Positions 26,898 to 35,234 of a DNA stretch of 37,141 nt are shown in pieces (within the stretch, counting starts at the first letter, position 1; every line of letters starts with the position of its first letter). Source of the DNA: Pseudomonadota bacterium (lineage in GTDB: Bacteria > Pseudomonadota > Gammaproteobacteria > Steroidobacterales > Steroidobacteraceae); the NCBI GenBank assembly GCA_021792755.1, contig JAJYUA010000033.1, forward strand, positions 1 through 37,141, read 5' to 3'. Both the position numbers and the translations under genes were made by a program. Under the pieces are notes generated by a model that was given only the letters and a program-made list of their open reading frames with translations, was not told where the DNA came from and did no database searches.

Positions 26898-27259
26898 GGT
26901 CGAGCTCCTCGGCAGTGTGCCAGTGCGATGCGCCGCCGCGACCCCGGGGCGCCTCGAATCAGCATGCACCGTACTATTGCTGTTTTCGGTGCTCTGGCGT
27001 ACACAGGTCACCGTGGCCCATCGCAGGGAACTGGGGGCATCGCGCGCGGTGCAGACTTGGCGTTCAGAGATCGGCGCACGGTACTGCGCCCCCGCAGACG
27101 CCCTCTCACGCGGCATCCCGCCACCCGTTGCTCGCGCCGGGAGGTTGGTCTTGCGGGTATTGCGGCCGGATCAGCTCGACCCAGCGAGTGCCGGCAGGCC
27201 TCGCGGCGGTGGCTTCGCGACGGCGCATGGTGAATTCGGCCACAACGGAGGATGAGGTG
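26898..27259. other. 362-bp divergent gap between the GlsB-like gene and zwf
   Basis: No family features in any frame. It should carry the promoters of both flanking genes. A TACTAT near 26973 could be a -10 on the plus strand but lacks a matching -35. GGAGGATGAGG just before 27260 is a strong ribosome binding site for zwf. Confidence 0.45.
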
Positions 27260-28672
27260 ATGGCAGAGCAATCTTCGGATGCATTGGTCTTTTTCGGCGC
27301 GACCGGAGATCTCGCCTTCAAGCAGATATTTCCCGCGCTGCGGGGCTTGATCCGCGACGAGGGATTCGACGTCCCGATCATTGGTGTGGCGAGGGCCGGC
27401 TGGCAACTCGAGCAATTCAGGGCACGCGCCAGGGACAGCCTCGATCACCACGGCGGGGCCGATCCGGATACGTTGCGCAAACTGCTGGGTCTGCTGCGCT
27501 ATGTGGACGGGGATTACGCGGACCCGGCGACCTTTGCGCGCCTGCGCCAAGAGCTGGGCGCGGCGCAGCGGCCGCTGCACTACCTTGCCATTCCGCCCGC
27601 TCTGTTTGCGACGGTGGTCGAGGGACTCGCCGCGAGCGGCTGCGCCGCCAACGGTCGGGTGGTGGTCGAGAAGCCGTTCGGCCATGACTTGGCCTCCGCC
27701 GTCGAACTGAACGCGATCCTGCATCGGTGCTTTCCGGAGCAAGCCATCTTTCGCATCGATCATTACCTCGGCAAGGAACCGGTGCAGAACATTCTCTACA
27801 CCCGCTTCAGCAATCCCATGTTCGAGCCGATCTGGAATCGCACCTACGTGCGCAGCATCCAGATCACCATGGCCGAAGGCAGCGGAGTGCAGGACCGCGG
27901 CCAGTTCTACGACGGAACCGGCGCGGTGCGCGACGTGGTTCAAAACCATCTGTTGCAGGTTCTCGCGATACTCACCATGGATCCGCCGACGGGTGAGCAA
28001 TTCGAGGCGGTACGAGACGAGAAGGTCCGGCTGCTGAAGGCGGTGCGTCCGATTGCGATCGAAGACATCGTGCGCGGCCAGTACGCCGGCTATCGCTCGG
28101 TGCCCGGCGTGCGCCCCGGCTCGACGACCGAGACCTTCGTCGCAGTCCGCCTCCATATCGACACTTGGCGGTGGGCCGATGTGCCGGTCTACCTGCGTGC
28201 CGGCAAGAAGATGCCGCTCACCGCCACCGAGGTGTGGGTCGAGTTCGGCAGACCGCCGCGAGAGACCTTCGCAGAGCACGTGAGCCCGGTTTCCAGCCAC
28301 ATGCGCATGCGCATCAGTCCCGACATCGACATCGGCCTCGGCTTGCGTGTGAAGCAACCGGGCGAGCGCATGGTGGGAAAGGACGTCGAGCTGACTCTCA
28401 CGCGTGGCGGCGCGGCCAATCTGCCGCCCTACCAGCGTTTGCTGGGCGACGCGCTGCGCGGCATAGGCCAACTCTTCGCACGCGAGGACTTCGTGGAGGC
28501 GCAGTGGCGCGTGGTCGAGCCGATCCTCGGCGACCAGGCGCCGCTGTATCCGTACGAAGCGGACACATGGGGACCGCAGGAGGCCGCGCGGCTCGTAGGC
28601 CCTGACGGGCTCTGGCTGAATCCGGCACCGCCGCCTGCAGGGCACGCTCAGGACACCGCGAACGTCCAGTAG
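27260..28672 (+). CDS. zwf: Glucose-6-phosphate dehydrogenase
   Basis: 470-residue cytoplasmic enzyme oxidising glucose-6-phosphate to 6-phosphogluconolactone with NADP(+) or NAD(+), the entry to the pentose phosphate and Entner-Doudoroff routes. The N-terminal nucleotide motif is GATGDLAFKQIFPAL (13-27), slightly off the usual GASGDLTxRKLxPAL. The active-site signature RIDHYLGKE (near 162-170) contains the catalytic His. VRAGKxMPLT in the C-terminal domain appears as LRAGKKMPLT. Start ATG 27260 after GGAGG. The usual partners pgl, edd or gnd are not adjacent; it sits among stress-type genes, so it may be a second, condition-specific copy supplying NADPH. That last point is inference. Confidence 0.95.
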   Translation: MAEQSSDALVFFGATGDLAFKQIFPALRGLIRDEGFDVPIIGVARAGWQLEQFRARARDSLDHHGGADPDTLRKLLGLLRYVDGDYADPATFARLRQELGAAQRPLHYLAIPPALFATVVEGLAASGCAANGRVVVEKPFGHDLASAVELNAILHRCFPEQAIFRIDHYLGKEPVQNILYTRFSNPMFEPIWNRTYVRSIQITMAEGSGVQDRGQFYDGTGAVRDVVQNHLLQVLAILTMDPPTGEQFEAVRDEKVRLLKAVRPIAIEDIVRGQYAGYRSVPGVRPGSTTETFVAVRLHIDTWRWADVPVYLRAGKKMPLTATEVWVEFGRPPRETFAEHVSPVSSHMRMRISPDIDIGLGLRVKQPGERMVGKDVELTLTRGGAANLPPYQRLLGDALRGIGQLFAREDFVEAQWRVVEPILGDQAPLYPYEADTWGPQEAARLVGPDGLWLNPAPPPAGHAQDTANVQ

Positions 28673-28699
28673 GCCCGTGCGGGGCGCGGGCGTGCGCGC

Positions 28700-29305
28700 T
28701 CAGATGTCGATCGTGCGCGCGGCCCGGTAGCCGCGCACCCCGCCGTGTCCGCTGCGCGCCAGGGCGGTTCGCAAGACACGGTCCCAGAACGTGCACGTCA
28801 CGCCGTAATATCCGGGCCGTCCGGTGTCATCGAGAGGACAGGCGTGATGCAGTCCGTGCCAGTGCTTGCGCCGCCCGAGCCAGCGGCCTCCGGCACCCCA
28901 GTGGTGCACCGCGTGGTGGGTGACCGAGTAGGCGAAATCGCCGGCCGTCACCCCGAACGTGAGCGCGCAAGCCGGCCACGGACCGAGAACAAGCCACGTG
29001 GGCAGATAGATCAACACCGCGATAGAAGCGACGCTGACGACCGTGGGCGAGTAGATCCGCGCCGCAGGCCGCCGGTGATGCTCCGCGTGCCACGTGCTGA
29101 ACGGCTTCACGCCGTGCAGAAGGAACCGATGCAAGCCGTACTCGATGAAGGTCCAGCCGGCAAGCCCGAGTGCGGCATACGCGACATTCTCGATCAACCG
29201 TGCGTCCGGGGCCATCAGCAGCAACGCCGCAAGACCGACGGAAGCGCCGCCCAGGACTGCGAAGTCCACTCGGTATGCGGCCTTGCTGTGCTCCAACGTG
29301 AACAA
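28700..29305 (-). CDS. Fatty acid hydroxylase/sterol desaturase family protein
   Basis: 201-residue integral membrane di-iron oxygenase. Four hydrophobic helices (about 14-32, 40-56, 90-108, 112-128) surround the family's histidine clusters: HRFLLH (59-64), WHAEHH (72-77), HHAVHH and HGLHH. These bind two irons that hydroxylate or desaturate lipids. Substrate could be a fatty acyl chain, carotenoid or sterol-like lipid; sequence alone does not decide. Start is a TTG at 29305 behind GAGGAG. It converges on zwf. Confidence 0.88.
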   Translation of the reverse strand: MFTLEHSKAAYRVDFAVLGGASVGLAALLLMAPDARLIENVAYAALGLAGWTFIEYGLHRFLLHGVKPFSTWHAEHHRRPAARIYSPTVVSVASIAVLIYLPTWLVLGPWPACALTFGVTAGDFAYSVTHHAVHHWGAGGRWLGRRKHWHGLHHACPLDDTGRPGYYGVTCTFWDRVLRTALARSGHGGVRGYRAARTIDI

Positions 29306-29509
29306 TGGCGTGCCACTCCTCGATCGGATCGCGCCGGTATCCGGCGCTCATCGCTCGTATCCCCGCAAGCATTATAGACGCCCGATCGTCTGCACTCTGT
29401 GCGCCTGCGCACCGACACGGCCGGGATGCGCAGGCAGGCTGTCAATGCACTCGAGAGATGCGTGCCGCTGCGTGACCTTCACCCGGCCGCCTCACAGCCG
29501 GAGTTCCTC

Positions 29510-29670
29510 ATGCCACTGCTGCCGTGGATCCTGCCGGGGCTCATTGCCGGCGTGATCGCCGGCGAAAGCGTCAAGCCGGCCGAGATGGCTGCCTCATCGG
29601 CATTCTTCCGGGGATCACCGGCGGGAGGTTATTGCGCTTGTTCGGTTCCGGCTTCGTCAACCAGGAGACC
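29510..29670 (+). pseudogene. Frameshifted GlsB/YeaQ-family gene
   Basis: An ATG at 29510 behind a CCGGAG starts MPLLPWILPGLIAGVIAG, the typical GlsB/YeaQ opening. At about residue 27 (near 29588) the family sequence jumps to another frame, where it continues as CLIGILPGITGGRLLRLFGSG, matching the second Gly-rich helix; the third helix is missing. The original frame runs on into non-family sequence. The remnant ends at the start of the isomerase-like gene. One indel plus a 3' loss would explain it; a sequencing error cannot be excluded. Confidence 0.6.
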
Positions 29671-29673
29671 CCC

Positions 29674-30633
29674 ATGGCGGTCGAACAGGCCCGCATTCAC
29701 ATCATACCCAAGCCCTGGGGCCGCACCGACCTGAGGCCGTGGAACGTCTATCACGACCCACAGGCTGCGATCGGGGAAGCCTGGTTCGAGCGCGCCGATC
29801 CGTCGGCACCCGCGCCGACGCTGCTGCTGAAACTGATTTTCACCGACGAGCCGCTGTCGATTCAGGTGCATCCGGATGAGGCGCTCGCGCGCACGATCGG
29901 GCTGGTGCACGGCAAGTACGAGGCGTGGTACGTCCTCTCCGCCACCGCGGATGCCCGCGTAGCCGTGGGATTGAAGCAACAGCTGAGCTCCGCTCAGCTG
30001 CGGGCATGCATCCGCGACGGCACGATCGCCGAGTGCGTTCAATGGCACCCGGTGCGGGCCGGGGACTGCACGTTCGTGCCTCCGGGCACGATCCACGCCA
30101 TCGGGGCGGGGCTGGTCATCGTCGAGATCCAGCAAAGAACTGACGCGACGTTCCGGCTCTTCGACTACGGCAGGCGGCGCGAGCTTCACATCGATATGGC
30201 AGTGGCGGCTGCGAGCGCCCGTCAGTGCGAGCGGCACACCTGCCCGCGCAAGCTGACCGCGTCCAGAACATTGCTCGTCGCCAGTCCGCATTTCGTGCTC
30301 GAGCGCATGACGCTCGCGCCCGGGGTGGTGCGGGAACTGAGCGCTGCCGCGGAGACCTGGCTGTTCATTCTCGCCGGCGCGGCGCGGGTGGACTCGATCG
30401 AGGCCGAAGCGGGCAATGCCGTCTTTCTCGAGAGCGAGCCGGCCCGCATCGAAGTTGGAGCGAACCGCCTTCAGTGCCTCGTCGCGTATGCTCGTTCCGC
30501 TCCGGCGCCGTATCTGCTCCGGCGCATGAACGGCATGCGCGTGCCTGATCCGGCCGGCGGCGCGTCCCGGATCCCCGTGCCAATCGGGTCGGCGCCCGTC
30601 AGTCACGCCGTCCGCGCCGAGGAGACACCGTGA
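29674..30633 (+). CDS. Class I mannose-6-phosphate isomerase-like protein
   Basis: 319-residue cupin-fold enzyme interconverting mannose-6-phosphate and fructose-6-phosphate. Seen: KPWG (12-15), LSIQVHPDE (near 67-75) and YEAWYVL with the Glu/His zinc ligands, PPGTIHAIGAGLVIVEIQQRTD with the later His and Glu, and FDYGRRRELH at the substrate end. A second cupin half with degraded motifs follows (210-300). It is a short type I enzyme, as in Bacillus, rather than the 390-residue E. coli form. AGGAG precedes the ATG. The stop overlaps the GTG start of the glycosyltransferase, so the three genes 29674-34255 form one unit; it probably supplies mannose phosphate for glycan building. Confidence 0.87.
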   Translation: MAVEQARIHIIPKPWGRTDLRPWNVYHDPQAAIGEAWFERADPSAPAPTLLLKLIFTDEPLSIQVHPDEALARTIGLVHGKYEAWYVLSATADARVAVGLKQQLSSAQLRACIRDGTIAECVQWHPVRAGDCTFVPPGTIHAIGAGLVIVEIQQRTDATFRLFDYGRRRELHIDMAVAAASARQCERHTCPRKLTASRTLLVASPHFVLERMTLAPGVVRELSAAAETWLFILAGAARVDSIEAEAGNAVFLESEPARIEVGANRLQCLVAYARSAPAPYLLRRMNGMRVPDPAGGASRIPVPIGSAPVSHAVRAEETP

Positions 30634-32933
30634 GCCCCCTCGGGCGATTTGCCCTGGTTGGCAATTCTCTGCCGCGCCGCTGCGGCATTGCCACCTTCAC
30701 GACCGACTTGCAGCAGTCCCTCGAGAAGTTGCCGCCGCACGAGCGATGCGGCATCGTCGCCATGACCGACCACGGGCACGCCTACGACTACCCGCCCGCC
30801 GTGTGCTTTCAGATCAATGATCGGCGGATCGAGGACTACAAGGTCGCAGCCGACATCCTGAACCGCGCGCGCTGCGAAATCGTGTCTCTGCAGCACGAAT
30901 TCGGCATCTTCGGCGGCGAGGCGGGCGGGTACATCACGGCGCTGACCGCGCGGCTGACGATGCCGCTCGTCACCACATTCCATACCGTGCTCGAGCGGCC
31001 GACGCCGGCGCAGCGGCGCGTCCTCGGCGAGATTGTCGAGGCTTCCGCGCGGGTCATCGTCATGGCCGAGAAGGGCCGGGATTTGCTGCGCGGCGTATAC
31101 GAAATCGCGGCCGGGAAGATCGAGGTCATTCCGCACGGCACTCCGGATGGCGCGTTCGTCGAGCCCGATGAGGCGAAGTGCGCGCTCGGCTTCACAGGCC
31201 ATCCGGTCATCCTCACTTTCGGCCTGCTCTCGCCCAGCAAGGGTGTCGAGGTGATGATCGACGCGATGCCCGAAGTCTTGAGGAGTTGCGCCGCGGCGGT
31301 GTACGTCGTGCTCGGCGCGACGCATCCGAATCTGGTGCGTGATCAAGGCGAGGCCTATCGGAACAGTCTCGTGGCGCGGGTGCGCGAGCTTGGAATCGAG
31401 AGCCATGTCGTGTTTCTCGATCGATTCGTCGATCAGGCGACGCTGCTGAGGTTCATCTCGATGTGCGACGTCTACGCCACTCCGTATCTCAACGAGGCGC
31501 AGATGACATCCGGAACCCTGGCCTACAGCTTCGGCCTGGGCAAGGCGGTCGTCTCGACGCCCTATTGGCACGCGCGCGAGCTGCTAAGAGACGGGCGCGG
31601 CGTGCTGGTCCCCTTTGGCGATGTCGCCGCGCTCGGCCGCGAGACTGCCGCATTGCTGAGCGACGGGCCCAGGCGACTCGCCATGCGCCGGCGCGCCTAT
31701 GCGGAAGGCAGATCGACGATATGGCCGAGAATCGCCGAGCGCTACCGCGCGCTGTTCGAGAGTACCGGCCGCAGCACGGGGGGGCGCCGCGCTCCACGCA
31801 AGAACCAGGAGGCCAGCGCCGATCGTCGCGCCGCTCGGGCTGTCCGGGTCGCGCCGATCGGCCATCTGCTGTCCCTGTGCGATGACACCGGGCTGCTTCA
31901 GCATGCGGTGCATTCCGTGGCGGATCGAGCGCACGGCTATTGCACCGACGACAATGCGCGCGCCCTGCTGCTCGCCTGCGCCCTCGAGCGGGCCGGGGAG
32001 TCGCCCCTGCCGGAAGCCTTGACGAGTCGGTTCGCCGCATTCGTGCAACATGCCTGGAATCCCGCCACCAAGCGCTTTCGCAATTTCATGGGCTTCGATC
32101 GGCGCTGGCACGGCGGGCCGGGGTCCGAGGACAGTCACGGCCGTGCGCTGTGGGCCCTCGGGGAGTGCGCCCGCGCCGATCCCGGGGAAGCGCGGCGGCG
32201 CTGGGCCGCGGCCTTGTTCGCCGAGGCGCTGCCGATCGTGGAGACCTTTCTCTCGCCGCGCGCCTGGAGTTTCGCGCTGCTCGGCCTGGACGGGTACTGC
32301 GCCGCAGTCGCGCGGCACGCCGATATGCTGGACATGCGGGAGTTGCTCGCCAACCGACTGCTCGCGCTCATGGAGACGGTCGAGAGCGCCGACTGGCAGT
32401 GGTTCGAGGAAGGGCTCGCTTATGACAACGCGCGCCTGCCGCAGGCGCTGATCGTGACCGGATACGCGATCGGCATGCCGCACCACCTGCGCGCAGGCCT
32501 GCGCTCCCTGCGCTGGCTCATGAGCCTGCAGACGGCGGCCGCAGGCTGCTTCAGGCCCGTCGGCTCGATGAGCTTCGGCGCCAAGCGAGCGGTGCCGCTC
32601 ACCTTCGACCAGCAGCCCTTGGAAGCCGCGGCCTCGATCTCCGCGTGCCTCGCTGCGTGGCGAGCCGACGGCGATGAGGCCTGGCGGGCGCACGCGGAGC
32701 GTGCGCTCGCATGGTTCTTCGGCGACAACGATCTGTCATTGCCGCTGGTCGACCCGGACACCGGCAGCTGCCGCGACGGCCTGCATCCGGATCGCCCCAA
32801 CGAGAACCGCGGAGGCGAATCCGTCGTCTCGTATCTTCTCAGTCTTGCCGATATGCGCCAGCTCGACCGCTCGAGCGCGGCCCGCCCGATCCACCCGCCG
32901 CAGCTCACTGCCAACGCCGATGGCTTCGCGTGA
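30630..32933 (+). CDS. GT4 glycosyltransferase with C-terminal helical toroid-like domain
   Basis: 767 residues. The N-terminal half (1-390) is a GT-B fold, GT4 family: acceptor side GNSLPRRCGIATFTTDL, then the donor side VIPHGTPDGAF, ILTFGLLSPSKGVE and the E-x7-E-like stretch YLNEAQMTSGTLAYSFGLGKAVVSTPY (near 287-313). The C-terminal half (about 405-750) is all-helical with repeating motifs such as HGYCTDDNARALLLAC and FEEGLAYDNARLPQALI, like an (alpha/alpha)6 glycosidase-type toroid; whether it is catalytic is unknown. A basic linker (385-405) joins them. It starts with a GTG overlapping the isomerase stop. The donor is plausibly GDP-mannose, inferred from neighbours only. Confidence 0.85.
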   Translation: MSPLGRFALVGNSLPRRCGIATFTTDLQQSLEKLPPHERCGIVAMTDHGHAYDYPPAVCFQINDRRIEDYKVAADILNRARCEIVSLQHEFGIFGGEAGGYITALTARLTMPLVTTFHTVLERPTPAQRRVLGEIVEASARVIVMAEKGRDLLRGVYEIAAGKIEVIPHGTPDGAFVEPDEAKCALGFTGHPVILTFGLLSPSKGVEVMIDAMPEVLRSCAAAVYVVLGATHPNLVRDQGEAYRNSLVARVRELGIESHVVFLDRFVDQATLLRFISMCDVYATPYLNEAQMTSGTLAYSFGLGKAVVSTPYWHARELLRDGRGVLVPFGDVAALGRETAALLSDGPRRLAMRRRAYAEGRSTIWPRIAERYRALFESTGRSTGGRRAPRKNQEASADRRAARAVRVAPIGHLLSLCDDTGLLQHAVHSVADRAHGYCTDDNARALLLACALERAGESPLPEALTSRFAAFVQHAWNPATKRFRNFMGFDRRWHGGPGSEDSHGRALWALGECARADPGEARRRWAAALFAEALPIVETFLSPRAWSFALLGLDGYCAAVARHADMLDMRELLANRLLALMETVESADWQWFEEGLAYDNARLPQALIVTGYAIGMPHHLRAGLRSLRWLMSLQTAAAGCFRPVGSMSFGAKRAVPLTFDQQPLEAAASISACLAAWRADGDEAWRAHAERALAWFFGDNDLSLPLVDPDTGSCRDGLHPDRPNENRGGESVVSYLLSLADMRQLDRSSAARPIHPPQLTANADGFA

Positions 32934-32956
32934 CGGCCGAGCGATACGGAGACACC

Positions 32957-34255
32957 TTGACATCCCCCACGCTAGTGAACCGCCAGACGCTGCGCCTGAG
33001 CCCCGACCCGACGCGGGTTGTGATGCGCCATTTCAAGCCGAGCACCGAGCCCCGCAACCTCACTCCGACGGACACCAAGCGAGTGACGCACATCGTCGAT
33101 CGGGTCCTCGCTCTCGATCCCGACACCGCCTTCCGGCAGCTGATGGAGGTGCTGGAGAACTTCGAGGGCCGTCACCGCCGGCTGCTCGCGACGTTCGAGA
33201 CGCGTGCCGACGCCATGGAAGTCGTTCACTCCGTGCACAGCCCCCTCACGCAGGTGCAACGCCAACTCGTGGGCGCCTACTTCCTGCACGAGTATTCCTT
33301 CGAGGCGGCGGCGCTGTTCAATCCGAGCATCGTCGCGCATCCGAACCAGTCCGGGGTGGCGAGCGGCGAGCGCCGCTTCATCCTCAGCCTGCGGGCCGTC
33401 GGGGAAGGCCATGTGTCCTCACTCACCTTCCGATCGGGAATGCTCGCCGCCGACGGTACCGTGACCGTAGACCCCACCGCGCGCCTGGCGTCGATTCCCC
33501 ACCTGCAGCGGGTACTCCCCGGCATGCGCAGCGACTGCATCGAGGTGGTATTCCAGCCCGACGGCGACATCAGCGAGCGTGTCATCTTCCCGGTGACCGA
33601 GGCCCAGTCGAACGGCATCGAGGATGCCCGCTTCGTCGAGTTCGACGACGGCGGCCGGAAGACTTTCTACGCGACCTACACCGCCTACAACGGCAGGTCG
33701 ATCCGCTCCGAGCTGCTCGAGACCAGCGATTTCGAGCGCTTCAGCATGACGGGCCTGACCGGTGCGGCTGCGCGCAACAAGGGCATGGCCCTGTTCCCGA
33801 GAAAGATCAACGGCCATTACGCCATGATCGGGCGGCAGGACAACGAGAACCTCTACCTCATCTACTCAGATGACCTGTACTCCTGGGAGGAGGGTTTTGC
33901 GCTGCTCGAGCCGCGACTCCCCTGGGAATTCGTCCAGATCGGCAATTGCGGATCGCCGATCGAACTCGAGGAGGGCTGGCTGCTGCTCACTCACGGCGTC
34001 GGGCCGATGAGACGATATTGCATCGGAGCGGTACTGCTCGACAAACAGGACCCCGCGAAGGTGCTCGCCCGCCTGCCCGAGCCGCTGCTGCGACCAGAGC
34101 GATCGGCCCGCGAGGGCTACGTCCCGAACGTCGTGTACACGTGCGGCGCCATGCGCCAGGGAGGCCGCATCATCCTGCCCTACGCGGTCTGCGACACGTT
34201 CTCGAACTTCGCGACGATCGAGATCCCCACGCTGATCCATGCGATGGCGCCCTGA
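32957..34255 (+). CDS. GH130-family beta-mannoside phosphorylase/mannosidase
   Basis: About 432 residues, five-bladed propeller of glycoside hydrolase family 130. LRLSPDPTRVVMRHF is the family's opening, GIEDARFVEF contains the conserved Asp-x-Arg of the active site, and NKGMALFPRKINGHYAMIGRQDNEN and YTCGAMRQGGRIILPYAVCDT are typical blade motifs. GH130 enzymes phosphorolyse or hydrolyse beta-mannosides, and the related GT108 family builds beta-1,2-mannans. Start: I favour the TTG at 32957, five bases after GGAG; a GTG at 32930 overlapping the upstream stop is the alternative. A helical N-terminal extension (about 30-110) resembles that of the manno-oligosaccharide phosphorylase subgroup. It is last in the isomerase-GT4-GH130 unit. 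Confidence 0.88.
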   Translation: MTSPTLVNRQTLRLSPDPTRVVMRHFKPSTEPRNLTPTDTKRVTHIVDRVLALDPDTAFRQLMEVLENFEGRHRRLLATFETRADAMEVVHSVHSPLTQVQRQLVGAYFLHEYSFEAAALFNPSIVAHPNQSGVASGERRFILSLRAVGEGHVSSLTFRSGMLAADGTVTVDPTARLASIPHLQRVLPGMRSDCIEVVFQPDGDISERVIFPVTEAQSNGIEDARFVEFDDGGRKTFYATYTAYNGRSIRSELLETSDFERFSMTGLTGAAARNKGMALFPRKINGHYAMIGRQDNENLYLIYSDDLYSWEEGFALLEPRLPWEFVQIGNCGSPIELEEGWLLLTHGVGPMRRYCIGAVLLDKQDPAKVLARLPEPLLRPERSAREGYVPNVVYTCGAMRQGGRIILPYAVCDTFSNFATIEIPTLIHAMAP

Positions 34256-34300
34256 GCAGACCGGCGTGCCCGATGCCCTGCGCCGCCCCGGCTGCGCCCC

Positions 34301-35071
34301 TCACGGGCTCGACTGCGCGCCGGGGGTCTGGCGCTCCCCGCGGCGGGTGTTGATCGGGGCCCGATGCGGCGGCAGCAGCCGATCGGTCTCCTTCTTGACC
34401 ACGGCGTAGCACTCGCAGCACAGCTCCTCCAGGCGCGGCCGGTCGAGCACCGTGATGCGGCCGCGGGCATACTGGATGACGCCGAGCTTCTGCAGCTTGC
34501 CGGCGGCCTCGGTGACGCCCTCGCGGCGAACGCCGAGCATGTTCGCGATGAGCTCCTGGGTCATGGCCAGCTGATTGCTGGGCAGCCGGTCGAGAGACAA
34601 CAGCAGCCAGCGACACAGTTGCTGGTCGACGGAGTGGTGCCGGTTGCAGACTGCAGTCTGAGCCATCTGAGTCAGCAACGCTTGCGTGTAGCGCAGCAGC
34701 AGCAGCTGCAGCTCGCCGTTGCGGTGGAACTCATCCTTGAGCCGCTGCCCGGCCAACCGGTACGCGTACCCGGCGCTCTGCACGATGGCCCGGCTCGGAG
34801 TCGTCTCGCCGCCCATGAACAGCGCCACCCCGATCAGGCCCTCGTTGCCCACCACCGAGATCTCCGCCGAGGCACCGTCCTCCATCACGTACAGCAGCGA
34901 AACGATGGAGTCGAGCGGAAAATAAACATGACGCAGCACATCCCCGGACTCGTACAGGACCTCGCCGAGCGGCATCGGAATCAATTCCAGCAGCGGATAG
35001 AGTCGTGCGCACTCGTCCGGCGACAGCGCAGCCAGAAGATGATTCTCAGAATAGCGGCGGGGGTCGGTCAT
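34301..35071 (-). CDS. Crp/Fnr-family transcription regulator
   Basis: About 256 residues. Cyclic-nucleotide-binding-like beta-roll (about 15-130: MPLGEVLYESGDVLRHVYFPLDSIVSLL), a dimer helix, and a C-terminal winged helix (165-225: LAMTQELIANMLGVRREGVTEAAGKLQKLGVI). It lacks the four Fnr cysteines, and the residues that bind cAMP in Crp are not conserved (no RExSA-like phosphate loop), so the ligand is unknown and may be none. The last 30 residues are Pro/Arg-rich. The ATG at 35071 precedes MTDPRRYSEN; a TTG at 35092 is an alternative. It converges on GH130 with 45 bp between, so it is not in that operon. The family's members often answer to oxygen, redox or starvation signals. Confidence 0.85.
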   Translation of the reverse strand: MTDPRRYSENHLLAALSPDECARLYPLLELIPMPLGEVLYESGDVLRHVYFPLDSIVSLLYVMEDGASAEISVVGNEGLIGVALFMGGETTPSRAIVQSAGYAYRLAGQRLKDEFHRNGELQLLLLRYTQALLTQMAQTAVCNRHHSVDQQLCRWLLLSLDRLPSNQLAMTQELIANMLGVRREGVTEAAGKLQKLGVIQYARGRITVLDRPRLEELCCECYAVVKKETDRLLPPHRAPINTRRGERQTPGAQSSP

Positions 35072-35127
35072 GCAAATCGCCAGCCTTGTCAAACCTAGGG
35101 GTGTTCCGCGTCTCTATGGACAACGGC

Positions 35128-35161
35128 TATCCGTACGAAGCCTCCGCGTATGGATATTATA
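35128..35161 (-). promoter_or_regulatory. -10 box and downstream inverted repeat of the Crp/Fnr gene
   Basis: On the minus strand TATAAT (35161-35156) is a perfect -10; the best -35 at suitable spacing matches only about half of TTGACA, which suggests activator dependence. Just downstream, around the transcription start and leader, lies an inverted repeat of TATCCGTACG (35128-35137) and CGTATGGATA (35147-35156), nine of ten pairs, with a 9-bp loop. It could be an operator or an RNA hairpin. Confidence 0.6.
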
Positions 35162-35179
35162 CTCAAAATGGCACGGCCT

Positions 35180-35199
35180 TATGTACGGTACCGCACATA
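35180..35199. promoter_or_regulatory. 20-bp operator-like palindrome over the -35 region
   Basis: Half-sites TATGTACGGT and ACCGCACATA are inverted copies differing at one pair. The site sits where the -35 box of the Crp/Fnr gene should be (18 bp upstream of its -10). The length and symmetry fit a dimeric regulator, possibly the Crp/Fnr protein itself. It is not the Crp or Fnr consensus. Confidence 0.6.
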
Positions 35200-35234
35200 C
35201 GGGCGGATGCGCACCGCGCAGCCGCCCCCGGCCC

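Noticed and set aside
28673-28699. Rho-independent terminator between zwf and the fatty acid hydroxylase
   Set aside because: GC-rich, but no clear stem and no T run in either direction. The same holds for the gap 34256-34300.
34301-35071. Classification as a true Fnr or Crp
   Set aside because: The Fnr cysteines and the cAMP-binding residues are absent, so only the superfamily can be named.
5014-35099. CCTAGG in three upstream regions (near 5016, 10032 and 35094) as a shared regulator site
   Set aside because: The flanks differ and only two are palindromic beyond six bases; the genes are unrelated. CTAG is rare in many genomes, so a motif scan would settle it, but I see no common operator.
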